From Bacilli bacterium (lineage in GTDB: Bacteria; Bacillota_I; Bacilli_A; JAJDGJ01): a DNA stretch of 42,354 bases. Below are positions 26,392 to 36,054 of the stretch, piece by piece (within the stretch, counting starts at the first letter, position 1; every line of letters starts with the position of its first letter). Made by a program: the position numbers and the translations under genes. The stretch is taken from the NCBI GenBank assembly GCA_031289255.1, contig JAITPW010000018.1:1-42354 (forward strand). The letters run 5' to 3'. The notes beneath the pieces were generated by a model. It did no database searches. It was not told the DNA's origin and saw only the letters and a program-made list of their open reading frames with translations.

Positions 26392-27039
26392 ATGAAATAC
26401 AGTGCTATTATCCTTGCAGCTGGCCAAGGTAAAAGAATGAACTTAGGTTTTAATAAAATGTTTCATATCATCAATCATAAAACTATTATCGAACATAGTG
26501 TTAATACTTTTAATAAAATTAATGATATTAATCAACTAATTATTGTCGTTAATGAAAATGAACTAACCCAGATGAAAACAATCCTTAAAGACTATCCAGT
26601 TGAATTTGTTTTGGGAGGTCAAGAACGTTTTCAGAGCGTTTATAATGCTTTAGAACAAGTTAATAATGATTATGTTTTAATTCATGATGGTGCTCGTTGT
26701 TTTGTGAGTATTGATTTAATAGAACGTATTATTAATGGCTTTGGTTCTAATGAAGAAGCTCTCTGTCTTGGCGTCATGAGTAAAGATACGATTCATTATC
26801 TTGATGATAATAACTACCTTAGTAAAACAATTGATCGGAGACATCTTTATTTAGCACAAACACCACAAGGTTTTAAGACTAAACTTCTTAAAGAAGCTTA
26901 TCAAAACTATTTTAATAGCAATACTAATATGAGTATTACTGATGATGCGATGTTAGTTAAAGAATTTACTAATACTAAAGTTAAAATAATTGAATCTGAA
27001 TATTATAATAAAAAGATAACAACTAGCGATGATTGCTAG
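26392..27039 (+). CDS. ispD: 2-C-methyl-D-erythritol 4-phosphate cytidylyltransferase
   Basis: A 215-residue IspD of the non-mevalonate isoprenoid pathway; it makes CDP-methylerythritol from MEP and CTP. Motifs are AIILAAGQGKRMNLGFNKMF (CTP loop), GGQERFQSVYNAL, LIHDGARCFVS, AQTPQGFKTKLLKEAY and TDDAMLVKEF. TarI, a ribitol-phosphate cytidylyltransferase, is the main alternative; the loop fits IspD better. The protein stops at KITTSDDC, roughly ten residues before most IspD proteins end, and its last codons form part of the terminator stem. The start is the ATG after AGAGGTGA; the ORF-track start lies upstream of this site. Confidence 0.9.
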   Translation: MKYSAIILAAGQGKRMNLGFNKMFHIINHKTIIEHSVNTFNKINDINQLIIVVNENELTQMKTILKDYPVEFVLGGQERFQSVYNALEQVNNDYVLIHDGARCFVSIDLIERIINGFGSNEEALCLGVMSKDTIHYLDDNNYLSKTIDRRHLYLAQTPQGFKTKLLKEAYQNYFNSNTNMSITDDAMLVKEFTNTKVKIIESEYYNKKITTSDDC

Positions 27040-27050
27040 TTGTTATTTTT
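27016..27050. terminator. Bidirectional terminator between ispD and the OB-fold-like pair
   Basis: Perfect 12-bp stem ATAACAACTAGC/GCTAGTTGTTAT with a 7-nt loop and T-rich tracts on both strands. The ispD stop codon and last residues are encoded inside the hairpin. Confidence 0.9.
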
Positions 27051-27312
27051 ATCCAATAATATTAAAGTCATTAACGATTAAGAATAGTGATAAATCTTCT
27101 TCATTAGTTCTAAATTCAAAAGAAGCACTAATTAATACGTACATGCCCATCTCAAAATGTTCTATAATTTTTTCACCAATTTCCTCAGGGAAGAAGATCA
27201 TTATTTCTAACTCTTGTTCACGATCATTAGTAATCATCAATAATGAAGAATAGTAATCATCTTCAAATTCTAGTTCCTTAACAATACTTCCTAACAATGT
27301 CATTTGTTTCAT
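27049..27312 (-). CDS. Small OB-fold-like protein, copy 2
   Basis: An 87-residue acidic protein beginning MKQMTLLGSIVKELEF. It is a clear paralogue of the upstream gene: same MKQM start, same strand-turn pattern (LGSIV, IMIFFPEEIGEKIIEH, MYVLISASFEF, LFLIVNDFNII). The layout (short N-terminal Met-x-x-hydrophobic-Gly strand, GxxVLISGxxxF, final V-N-F/L strand) resembles a minimal SSB-type OB fold, without the tail or aromatic DNA contacts that I would expect in SSB. It is the last gene after uvrB, with GGAAGGAATAATAAAA as its ribosome binding site. Function unknown. Confidence 0.55.
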   Translation of the reverse strand: MKQMTLLGSIVKELEFEDDYYSSLLMITNDREQELEIMIFFPEEIGEKIIEHFEMGMYVLISASFEFRTNEEDLSLFLIVNDFNIIG

Positions 27313-27342
27313 TTTTATTATTCCTTCCTATGCAACCATTTA

Positions 27343-27645
27343 CTAATTAACTAGTTTTAATGAATCACTTGCGCTATTCAATAGGGTTAGTTCATTAACA
27401 AATATTAAAAAAGATAAAACATCTTCTTCACAATAAAAATCTAAAGTTCCACTGACAAGAATAACATCCCGTACCTTAAGCCCACAATTTTCAATAATAT
27501 GCTTAACATATTTTTCTTCAAATACTAAATTAATATTAAATTCTTCTTTATAGGCATTAATTAGCTGTACTGCTGATTGGGCAAGCCCATCATCATTAAA
27601 AACAATCTCTTCGATAATTCGTCCCATTACTACCATTTGTTTCAT
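27343..27645 (-). CDS. Small OB-fold-like protein, copy 1
   Basis: A 100-residue protein beginning MKQMVVMGRIIEEIVF. The N-terminal strand MxxMVVMGRI and the segment VRDVILVSGTLDFYCEED resemble the first strand and L45 region of SSB-like OB folds. It is 13 bp after uvrB and 30 bp before its paralogue, so the three are probably co-transcribed. Strong GAGGAG ribosome binding site. Co-expression with uvrB hints at a DNA-related role, but nothing here proves nucleic acid binding. Confidence 0.55.
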   Translation of the reverse strand: MKQMVVMGRIIEEIVFNDDGLAQSAVQLINAYKEEFNINLVFEEKYVKHIIENCGLKVRDVILVSGTLDFYCEEDVLSFLIFVNELTLLNSASDSLKLVN

Positions 27646-27658
27646 ATTCTAGTCTCCT

Positions 27659-29626
27659 CTACTCCTCTTTTATTTCAATTATTAAATCTCTTAGACGAGC
27701 TGCTTCTTCAAAATCTAGATTTTTAGCAGCTAAATTCATCTCATCTTTTAAAGTATCAATAATACGATCCTTTTCTAGTTTAGTAAGTTTCTTCTTCTTC
27801 TTAAGATAATTATCTATTTCATTAAGAACTTCTTTGCTATGAATATTATCTCTAATATCTTTAATAATAGTATGAGGGATAATCCCATGTTCTTTGTTGT
27901 AAGCTTCTTGAATTTGACGTCGTCGATTAGTTTCACTAATGGCATATTCCATGCTTTTAGTTAGCCGATCAGCATACATGATAACTCGTCCATGTTCATT
28001 ACGAGCGGCTCGACCAATAATCTGAATCAATGATTTATTCGAACGTAAAAAACCTTCTTTATCAGCATCAAGGATACATATTAAACTAACTTCTGGTAAA
28101 TCTAAGCCTTCTCTTAATAAGTTGATGCCCACTAAAACATCATATTTACCATTTCTTAAATCATTGATAATTTCTATTCTTTCTAAACTTTTAATCTCAT
28201 GATTTAAATGAGCAACCTTAATATTTTTTTCTTTTAAATAATCCGTTAATTCTTTAGCCATTCTAACTGTTAATGTCGTAATTAGCGTTCGTTCCTTATT
28301 CTTTATTTGCTTGTTAATATTATTAACTATATCAATAATTTGATTTAAACTTGGTTTTATTTCAACAACAGGATCTAATAAACCAGTTGGTCTAATAATT
28401 TGTTCGACAACCTGATTATCTACTTTTTCTAGTTCATAATCACCTGGCGTGGCTGAAACATATATTTTTTGATTGGTTAAACCCATAAATTCATCAAAAC
28501 GTAAGGGGCGATTATCTAGAGCACTCTTTAAGCGAAAACCATAATCAACTAAAGTTTGTTTACGAGCCCGATCACCATTAAACATTCCTCTTATTTGTGG
28601 AAGCATCGCATGAGATTCATCAACAACTACTAAAAAATCATTTTTAAAAAAATCTAATAATGTATAAGGCCTTTCGCCTTCACTTCTTAAATCAATATGA
28701 GCCGAGTAATTTTCAATACCAGGACACATCCCAAATTCCTTAAGTAATTCAATATCATGAGTACAACGTTGTTCAAGACGTTGTTTTTCTAATAACTTAC
28801 TATTATCTTCAAAATATTTTAAACGCTCTTTTAATTCTTGTTCAATCCTTTTAACTGCCATTCGCATTCTTTCATGACTAGTGGCATAATCATCAGCTGG
28901 ATAAATCCGTAAGACATTATAATTTTCTAAGCGATGATTATTTAAAAAATCCATTTTAGAAATATTATCAATTTCATCACCAAAAAATTCAATTCGATAG
29001 TAAAAAGAATCATCCCAACCTGGAAAAATATCGATAACATCACCTCTAACTCGAAAACATTTGCCTTTAGCTTCAATATCATTTCTTTGATATTGACGGT
29101 CAACTAAATTACTAATAAATTCTCTTCTCGTAATGTCCATACCTTTTCTAATGGTAAATATCATTCTTTCATATTCACGAGGATCACTGGCCCCATAAAT
29201 ACAAGCAACACTAGCAACGACAATCGTATCATTTCTTTCTAAACAAGAATTTAAAGCACTAGCACGTAGCATTTCAATCTCTGAATTAGACTTAGTCGTT
29301 TTATCAATATAAGTATCACTACCTGGTAAATAGGCTTCTGGTTGATAAAAATCAAAATAACTAATAAAATATTCAACGCGATTATGTGGAAAAAATTCCT
29401 TTAATTCACTATATAATTGACCAGCTAAAGTCTTATTATGAGCCAAGACTAACACTGGTTTATCAATATTCTTAATAACATTTGCGACTGTAAAGGTTTT
29501 ACCTGTTCCGGTGGCCCCTAATAACACTTGATCAGTCTTTCCTTCAAGAACACCAGCTGTTAATTCACTAATAGCTTTAATTTGATCACCTTGCGGTTTA
29601 AAATTGGAAACTAATTGATACGCCAT
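27659..29626 (-). CDS. uvrB: Excinuclease ABC subunit B
   Basis: A 655-residue UvrB, the damage-verification helicase of nucleotide excision repair. It has Walker A GATGTGKT (near 40), the damage-binding beta-hairpin region YFDFYQPEAYLPGSDTYIDK, helicase motif VVVDESHAMLPQ, GINLLREGLDLPEVSL, QIIGRAARN, and a C-terminal UVR domain (LAAKNLDFEEAARLRDLI) that meets UvrC. The start is the ATG of MAYQLVSNF after TTAGGG; the ORF-track Met lies 3 codons upstream with no spacing to the site. uvrA, usually adjacent, is absent; two small OB-fold-like genes follow instead. Confidence 0.97.
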   Translation of the reverse strand: MAYQLVSNFKPQGDQIKAISELTAGVLEGKTDQVLLGATGTGKTFTVANVIKNIDKPVLVLAHNKTLAGQLYSELKEFFPHNRVEYFISYFDFYQPEAYLPGSDTYIDKTTKSNSEIEMLRASALNSCLERNDTIVVASVACIYGASDPREYERMIFTIRKGMDITRREFISNLVDRQYQRNDIEAKGKCFRVRGDVIDIFPGWDDSFYYRIEFFGDEIDNISKMDFLNNHRLENYNVLRIYPADDYATSHERMRMAVKRIEQELKERLKYFEDNSKLLEKQRLEQRCTHDIELLKEFGMCPGIENYSAHIDLRSEGERPYTLLDFFKNDFLVVVDESHAMLPQIRGMFNGDRARKQTLVDYGFRLKSALDNRPLRFDEFMGLTNQKIYVSATPGDYELEKVDNQVVEQIIRPTGLLDPVVEIKPSLNQIIDIVNNINKQIKNKERTLITTLTVRMAKELTDYLKEKNIKVAHLNHEIKSLERIEIINDLRNGKYDVLVGINLLREGLDLPEVSLICILDADKEGFLRSNKSLIQIIGRAARNEHGRVIMYADRLTKSMEYAISETNRRRQIQEAYNKEHGIIPHTIIKDIRDNIHSKEVLNEIDNYLKKKKKLTKLEKDRIIDTLKDEMNLAAKNLDFEEAARLRDLIIEIKEE

Positions 29627-29724
29627 CTTTATCATCCCTAATTTAATAACTGTAATAATTATAACATATCAGCAATTTTAATCATTATCTTCGCTTGTGA
29701 ACTTTAATATTATTTCAAGATACT

Positions 29725-29748
29725 AAAAAAGTGCCTAAGCACTTTTAA
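29725..29748 (-). terminator. Terminator of the YfhO/GT2 operon
   Basis: AAAAGTGC-CTAA-GCACTTTT, followed by T on the minus strand. The stop codon of the YfhO gene is in the loop. Confidence 0.85.
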
Positions 29749-32221
29749 TAATCTTCTTTCTTGTAATAATTCTAATCATAAAGGTACCAACTAATAAACC
29801 AAACCCACTTAGACTTAAGATAACTCCTTGTTTTAAACCAGGCATTTCATAATCAATACTTAATTTATGTTGACCCTTTTTAAGTTTAGCTCCTAAGAAA
29901 AAACCATTTACTTTTTCTTTATTTATTACTTTACCATTATCTTTGATGATAAAACCTTTATCATAGAAAATTGATGTTCCTAAATAACCATTTTGAGCAA
30001 GATTTAAAGTAAAATTATAATTCTTATTATAGTTAACTTTAACAGCAGTCGGTTCAATATAATTAAATAGGGCCTTATTAATATCATCATATGAAATATA
30101 ATGAATTTTAAAATTAGAATATTGATTTAAATCATTATTCACAAATATTCTAAGAAGAGGAACTTCTTTATTAAGATCTAATAATAAATCAAATTCCCTT
30201 ATCTCTTTTTCGCCATAATGATTAACTGCTCTGACATAAGTATTATCATTATTCGCCACTATTAAGGTCCTACCAATATCCTTATTAAGGACCTGACCGG
30301 TAATATAAAACATTCCCTTACCTAGATATTGTTGTGGTATTTTCATTTCATAAATTTTACCTTTTGGTATTTTATTTTTATGTTTTTTATTCTTTTTATA
30401 ATTTATTTTAAAATCTTTAAATGGTATTTCCTTAATAAGATGAGGAACAATTTTATTTTTTATTTCCGGATACTTATTATCGTTAATCATGAATTCACTA
30501 CTAAACTTAAAAATACGATCTTGTTTTGATATTTTATTAATATCAGCTTTAGTAATATCCTCATCTAAAACCCCATAAATAACCGGTCTAGTATCAATAT
30601 TTTCATCATCAATACCAATAATTGATCTTAATAAAGAATTTTTTAGAATTGTAATATTAACTAATCTATTCCCAAATTGATTTCTTTCCACATTTAAATA
30701 ATCAGTATAAAATGAAATATAATTATTATTTACGAGTGAAGTGTATACTAAAGGATTATAACTATTGATACCTTTCGCAAAATTAGTGCTTAATGCTTCA
30801 CGATATAACCCATTAGCTTCATATTTAGATATAACATGGCCACTACGATCACGATCTCTTAAGATAAATTTATTAAAGCGATCTTTACTTATAAAATAAG
30901 TATTATTAAGAATTGCCATTATACTAATTAAAAGACATAATAATAGTACAAAAGATGTTTTTTTCTTAATTTTCATATTATTATTAATAAGTTTAATAAA
31001 GATTATTTGTAGTAATATAAAGATGCCAATAAAAATAAATTGAGTGGGTACGCTTCTTGTTCCAACGCCACCACGGAGATAATCGGCAATCTCTCTTAAA
31101 TTAAAAAGAGTTGATGAAATAATAATAATCGATATTATTATTGGTATATTAATTCGCTGATAAGTATTTTGTTCAAGAGCTATCCCAAAAGTAAGCATGA
31201 TAATTGGTAAAAAGGCCATCCAAACTTTAGGATCAACATAAAGAAAGGCATTATATAATAAATTTAGAGGTTCACAGATAAAAGAAATCATAATGAATAA
31301 GCCTAAATATAATAGTAATTTATTCTTATAATTAAATAAGCATAAAATAATCGTAAAAATACTAATGATTCCTAAGCCAAGATGAGAAGCATAAAGAACA
31401 GTTTCCAGAATCCATTGCTTATGATATATTTTAAGTCCTAAAACCATATCTGATCTTCCCCCACTAAGAATGATCTGTAATTGAGGATAGATAGCAATCA
31501 TGCTTAGGAGTATAACAATAACATAACAAATAAAAAGTTTACCATATTTTTTAAACATTTCCTTATTACTAAGATAATGTTGTTGTTTTGATAATAAGAA
31601 TAGGAAAAATACTTGAATAAAACCAGTTACGACCATATAGAAAAAATTAATAAACATAATCATCGTACAAGTAAAAATTAGTAGTCCATAACGATCTTTA
31701 TTGACAATATTATAAATGCTTAATAAAGATAAGACAAAATATGGTATCACATATAAAAACATCGTATGTACCGTAATATGATAGGTTAAAACTGGACTAA
31801 ATGAAATAAGAATACTAAGACTTAAGCCTATTAAATCACTATTAATAAATTTACTGGCAAGTATTCGAAAACTTAAAAATGTTAAGACAATAGTAAAATA
31901 TAAGTTTATCTGGATAATCATCATAGTTGGTATTTTAAGAAAGACTAATATCATAATATAAGGATTGGTAAAGCCATGATAAAACATTGTTGCTGCATTG
32001 ATACTACCACCATAATTAAAGACAATCTGTGGAAAGAGCTGTCCTGTTTTAAGATAAGACTCTCTAATATAATCAATAAAGCGAATATGTTGATCAAGGA
32101 AATCACCACCAACTCGTCCAAAAATATAATTACTTAGATTTAATAAAACTAAAAGCAATAATAAAATAATCATAAATATTAAAGTTTCATTTACTATTTT
32201 ATTTTTTAATATTTTCTTCAT
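29735..32221 (-). CDS. YfhO-family GT-C membrane glycosyltransferase, second copy
   Basis: An 828-residue membrane protein of the YfhO type: an N-terminal helix, then the extracytoplasmic loop FGRVGGDFLDQHIRFIDYIR with the acidic pair expected of GT-C enzymes, about twelve helices, a long extracellular beta domain (about 440-790) and a final C-terminal helix (LSGFGLLVGTFMI) with a basic tail. YfhO proteins are proposed to transfer a sugar from an undecaprenyl carrier to teichoic acid outside the cell. It closely parallels the YfhO half of the neighbouring fusion (shared YLGTSIFYDKGF, FFLGAKLKKG) but has no GtrA domain. It starts 10 bp after that gene, with AAGGAG. Confidence 0.8.
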   Translation of the reverse strand: MKKILKNKIVNETLIFMIILLLLLVLLNLSNYIFGRVGGDFLDQHIRFIDYIRESYLKTGQLFPQIVFNYGGSINAATMFYHGFTNPYIMILVFLKIPTMMIIQINLYFTIVLTFLSFRILASKFINSDLIGLSLSILISFSPVLTYHITVHTMFLYVIPYFVLSLLSIYNIVNKDRYGLLIFTCTMIMFINFFYMVVTGFIQVFFLFLLSKQQHYLSNKEMFKKYGKLFICYVIVILLSMIAIYPQLQIILSGGRSDMVLGLKIYHKQWILETVLYASHLGLGIISIFTIILCLFNYKNKLLLYLGLFIMISFICEPLNLLYNAFLYVDPKVWMAFLPIIMLTFGIALEQNTYQRINIPIIISIIIISSTLFNLREIADYLRGGVGTRSVPTQFIFIGIFILLQIIFIKLINNNMKIKKKTSFVLLLCLLISIMAILNNTYFISKDRFNKFILRDRDRSGHVISKYEANGLYREALSTNFAKGINSYNPLVYTSLVNNNYISFYTDYLNVERNQFGNRLVNITILKNSLLRSIIGIDDENIDTRPVIYGVLDEDITKADINKISKQDRIFKFSSEFMINDNKYPEIKNKIVPHLIKEIPFKDFKINYKKNKKHKNKIPKGKIYEMKIPQQYLGKGMFYITGQVLNKDIGRTLIVANNDNTYVRAVNHYGEKEIREFDLLLDLNKEVPLLRIFVNNDLNQYSNFKIHYISYDDINKALFNYIEPTAVKVNYNKNYNFTLNLAQNGYLGTSIFYDKGFIIKDNGKVINKEKVNGFFLGAKLKKGQHKLSIDYEMPGLKQGVILSLSGFGLLVGTFMIRIITRKKIIKSA

Positions 32222-32231
32222 AATATTCTCC

Positions 32232-35027
32232 TTATTTATTAATATTTTTTCTGAATATCAATAAGTTTATTAGATAAGTAACTGGTATTAGTAATAACAT
32301 AACCACTAATGAAGCTACTGATTTATTTAATATATGCCATTCGATTAATGCTAATGTCCCGATACTGCTCATAATTAAATTAGGAAGGAAGGTTAATGGA
32401 AAAGCGATAAAGGTTTTTAAATTAGGTTTAGTCTTAAAGGTATAAATACTAGTAATGAAATAAGAAACAAAAGCGCTATAAATAAAGGCGATACCATGAG
32501 CCAATAAATAAGGAAATAACATCAATAATAATGTATATGCAATAAAGTAATTTATGGTATTAAAAGCTCCAACAATCACAAAACGAAAGAATGAGCGATT
32601 TAATACTTTAATCTCATCAATCATAATAAATCCTAAAAAGAATAACCCTATTATTGAAATACCAACTCCTAGTTTAAAACCAGGTATATGATATTCTATT
32701 ACTAAATGATGAACTCCTTTATTAAGCTTAGCCCCTAGAAAATACTTATTGACTACTTCTTTATTAATAACTTGACCATTATCTTTTATAGTAAAACCTT
32801 TATCATCAAATATTGACGTTCCTAAATAGCCATCATCTTTCATATTAAGCGTAAATGAATATGAATGATTATACTTAACATGATTATTAGTCGAAGCAAT
32901 GGTAGGCATCTGTATTTTCTGGATATCATCATAATCAATAAATTTAATTTTATAACCATTATAGATATTGCTAGTCCCTTTTACTTCAACTTTAAGTTTT
33001 GTCATTTTCTCATTACTATTAATGATAATAATACCATTACGAACTGCTTTTTCTTGATAAGCATTGACTCCTCTAAAATAAATACGATGATTATTAATAA
33101 GCCAAGATGAACGAGTTAGTGGTTTATTAATAGCTTTTGTTTCAATGATGAAAAGGCCTTTCTTTTGATATTGCTTGGGAATATCAATTGTAAATTTTTC
33201 AGTATCACTATCTTTAATTAATTTATTACTTTGTACGACATCATAAATAGGTAATTTTTGATATTTAAATTTATTATTACTGTCTTTAGTAAAAAAAGCT
33301 TGGTTTAAAGCTACTAAAGTATCAAACTTATCATAATCTTTTAAATTATCAAGATTATAAGTATTATGATGACTTACTCCATAAATAAAAGGGCGACTTG
33401 TTGGCATTTGGTAATGATTATCGCGACTATAATATTCATCAATTCCTAAAAAATTACTAACTAAATAATTATCAACCATATTATCTTTAATCCAGCGATT
33501 AAATAAACTAGGTTCTGTTAAAATAAATTCATTATAGAATTTAATAAAATTATTATTCATACTCGAAGCATACATGGTAGGAGCATAATTATTGATAGCT
33601 CTTATTTTATTACTAGTCGTATTAGTATAATGAAAATCATTTATTTTATTTTTATCAATAAAACTATTAATATGATGTCTTTTAGTAATGGTATATTTAT
33701 CATAATTTTTATTAGTAATAAAACTAATACTATAAGCACAAGTAAAAAAAGCACAGCTTACTAATATTGAACTAACCACTAATTTTCTTTTTTGGAAATC
33801 TGGTCGAATTAATATTAATAATAATATTGTTTGTAGTATTACCGCTATTTGAAAATCATAAGCGGTAAAACGTTTTTGATAAAGTCCTTTTTGAAAATGA
33901 AAAATTACTAATGTTAGTAAACAACTGCTTATTATGAGAAGATGTTTCTTTTTTATGGTCTTATCATCCAAAATTAAACCTAGCAATAATAAAATAATTG
34001 GTACAAGAAAAATATATATTTTATTATGAGTATATTGAAATAAATTAAAGAGATAATTAAAATATTCACAAATCAATATTAGTAAAGAAGAGGTTCCTAA
34101 AAATAAAGTAAACTTATTTTTGTAATTAATAATAGTTGTTAGTAAAACAAAGAGACCAATCATTCCTAGACCTATACTATTAGTATCAGAAGTTAAACTT
34201 GATAAAAAATTACGATGAATTAAATGTAAGTGAGGTATTATTTTGTCGACTCGATCACCATTAAATAAAGCTAGTGCTTGTGGTATAAAAACCATCATTC
34301 CCATCATAATACCAATAAGGTAACTAGTAATGATCTTTTTAAAAATAATAATTCTTTCTTTTTTATTAAGTTTTTCTCTAAAATAAATATTACCAATTAA
34401 AAAGATCATTTGGATCAAACCTATTATTAAAGCAAAGAAGAAATTAGTATAAAATATTAAAGCAATTAAAATAATAAAATGCCATTTCGTATGATATTTA
34501 ATAATATTTAAAATACTAATTAATGAGAATATAAATAAAGGATAATAATAAGTAAACATCAGATGTAATCCTAAGTGATTTAGTAACGATGGTGATAAAG
34601 CTCCTAAAATACTAATGACAATAACGTATTCTCTTTTTATATAATACTTTCTTAAAAGAATATTCATTCCTAAAAAAGTACTGACTACGATAATAATCTG
34701 CATTATTTTAAGCCAATGAAAAGTACTAATAAAAGGGAATAAATAAGATATCATGATTAAGGGATTATACATCCCATGGTAGTATAAATTCGCAAAATTC
34801 TGTCCTCCTCCGTAATTCATACTAAGTTGAGGAAATAAATCATGAGTAACTTTAAAGTTATGACGTAGATAATCAATGAAGCGAACATGTTGTTCGGTAA
34901 AATCACCATAACTTCTTCCGATTGAAGCATGAATTAAGCTCATTAAGCCCATAAAAGCTAAACAACAACCTAAAAAGATGAGCGTTTCAATAATGATATT
35001 TTTATTTTTGATAAGGACCTGTCTCAT
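32232..35027 (-). CDS. YfhO-GtrA fusion: GT-C transferase with C-terminal flippase domain
   Basis: A 931-residue protein. Residues 1-800 form a YfhO-type GT-C enzyme (GRSYGDFTEQHVRFIDYLR near 34-52; extracellular beta domain about 450-770). Residues 807-931 form a separate GtrA domain of four helices (FFRFVIVGAFNTINYFIAYTLL, FIYSAFVSYFITSIYTF, VASLVVMLLLIPVTYLINLLIF). GtrA proteins are thought to flip undecaprenyl-phosphate sugars. So flipping and transfer would be joined in one chain. It overlaps the GT2 gene by one base (TAATG), implying coupled translation. Confidence 0.85.
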   Translation of the reverse strand: MRQVLIKNKNIIIETLIFLGCCLAFMGLMSLIHASIGRSYGDFTEQHVRFIDYLRHNFKVTHDLFPQLSMNYGGGQNFANLYYHGMYNPLIMISYLFPFISTFHWLKIMQIIIVVSTFLGMNILLRKYYIKREYVIVISILGALSPSLLNHLGLHLMFTYYYPLFIFSLISILNIIKYHTKWHFIILIALIFYTNFFFALIIGLIQMIFLIGNIYFREKLNKKERIIIFKKIITSYLIGIMMGMMVFIPQALALFNGDRVDKIIPHLHLIHRNFLSSLTSDTNSIGLGMIGLFVLLTTIINYKNKFTLFLGTSSLLILICEYFNYLFNLFQYTHNKIYIFLVPIILLLLGLILDDKTIKKKHLLIISSCLLTLVIFHFQKGLYQKRFTAYDFQIAVILQTILLLILIRPDFQKRKLVVSSILVSCAFFTCAYSISFITNKNYDKYTITKRHHINSFIDKNKINDFHYTNTTSNKIRAINNYAPTMYASSMNNNFIKFYNEFILTEPSLFNRWIKDNMVDNYLVSNFLGIDEYYSRDNHYQMPTSRPFIYGVSHHNTYNLDNLKDYDKFDTLVALNQAFFTKDSNNKFKYQKLPIYDVVQSNKLIKDSDTEKFTIDIPKQYQKKGLFIIETKAINKPLTRSSWLINNHRIYFRGVNAYQEKAVRNGIIIINSNEKMTKLKVEVKGTSNIYNGYKIKFIDYDDIQKIQMPTIASTNNHVKYNHSYSFTLNMKDDGYLGTSIFDDKGFTIKDNGQVINKEVVNKYFLGAKLNKGVHHLVIEYHIPGFKLGVGISIIGLFFLGFIMIDEIKVLNRSFFRFVIVGAFNTINYFIAYTLLLMLFPYLLAHGIAFIYSAFVSYFITSIYTFKTKPNLKTFIAFPLTFLPNLIMSSIGTLALIEWHILNKSVASLVVMLLLIPVTYLINLLIFRKNINK

Positions 35028-35965
35028 TATAAATCGTCCTTATTATTATCAAAGAAGTCATTTACAATATAATTAGGACGATTTTTAACTTCGTTATATA
35101 TTAATCCCAAATAATAGCCAATTATACCTAATATTAATAAAACAATACCGAACATAAATAACATAATGACAATTATTGAAGCATAACCTGGTGCACTAAC
35201 TCCCTTAATAAAGGTACTTAAAATAATATAAAGCATATAAATAAAACCAACTAGTGAAACAATAATCCCTAATCTGGTCGATATTCGTAAAGGGATATCA
35301 GAATGAATAGCAATTGATTTAAAAGCATAATTAAATAACTTATTAATATTTGAAAAATCACTACTTCCTGCTACTCTTTGTTCAATATCAACGGGAATAA
35401 TCTTATAATTATAACCAATAAAACCAGTTAATCCTTTAAAGAAACGTTCTCTTTCACGCATTGAACAAATAACATCAATAACTTCACGATCCATTATTTG
35501 GAAATCTAAAGCATCATTTAATATCTTATAATCACTAATAGCATTATAAACATCATAATACTTACTTGCTAATGAGCTTTTTATGCCTCGTTCTCTTTTA
35601 CTTTTATAAGTTAAAACTAGTTTATTTCCCTCTAACCATAATTCAATCAAGATTTTAATATATCTTATTGGTATTTGAAGATCAGCATCAATTACAACAG
35701 CGGCATCTCCTTGACAATAATCCATTCCTGCTAAAACGGCTGCTTCTTTTCCGAAATTTCTTGAAAAATCAATTGCTTTAATACGATCATCACTAGTCAT
35801 AAGTGCTTTAATTTTATTAATCGTTTGATCTTGTGAACCATCATTAATAAAGATAATTTCTAAAATGACATTAATTTCAAATAATTCATGATTAATAGCT
35901 TTAATAAACTCATTAATATTAGCTTCTTCATTGTGACAAGGCACAATAATACTCACTTTCTTCAT
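35027..35965 (-). CDS. GT2 glycosyltransferase making undecaprenyl-phosphate sugar (CsbB/GtrB-like)
   Basis: A 312-residue GT-A glycosyltransferase of the DPM1/GtrB type: MKKVSIIVPCHNEEANI at the start, FINDGSQDQT, FSRNFGKEAAVLAGMD, the metal-binding DADLQ, and two C-terminal transmembrane helices (about 230-295) ending in NEVKNRPNYIV. It should charge undecaprenyl phosphate with a sugar, GlcNAc in the CsbB precedent, on the inner membrane face. With the GtrA and YfhO domains of the next genes it makes a three-step charge, flip and transfer module. First gene of the operon; TTAAAGGAGAGAAATAT precedes the ATG. Confidence 0.9.
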   Translation of the reverse strand: MKKVSIIVPCHNEEANINEFIKAINHELFEINVILEIIFINDGSQDQTINKIKALMTSDDRIKAIDFSRNFGKEAAVLAGMDYCQGDAAVVIDADLQIPIRYIKILIELWLEGNKLVLTYKSKRERGIKSSLASKYYDVYNAISDYKILNDALDFQIMDREVIDVICSMRERERFFKGLTGFIGYNYKIIPVDIEQRVAGSSDFSNINKLFNYAFKSIAIHSDIPLRISTRLGIIVSLVGFIYMLYIILSTFIKGVSAPGYASIIVIMLFMFGIVLLILGIIGYYLGLIYNEVKNRPNYIVNDFFDNNKDDL

Positions 35966-35983
35966 ATATTTCTCTCCTTTAAG

Positions 35984-36001
35984 TACAATAAAAATATTGT
36001 A
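35984..36001 (-). promoter_or_regulatory. Hairpin in the GT2 leader
   Basis: TACAATA-AAAA-TATTGTA, a 7-bp perfect inverted repeat ending a few bases before the AAAGGAG site of the GT2 gene. It could affect ribosome access or be an operator. Confidence 0.35.
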
Positions 36002-36054
36002 ACTTAGTTCTAACTACTATCTATAATATCACTATTAATGAAAAAAGTAACTAT

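Noticed and set aside
27029-27253. Plus-strand ORF after ispD
   Set aside because: It starts inside the ispD terminator and lies opposite an OB-fold-like gene.
30329-33110. Plus-strand ORFs 30329-30529 and 32865-33110
   Set aside because: Shadows of the YfhO genes; Phe/Ile-rich translations typical of antisense AT-rich DNA.
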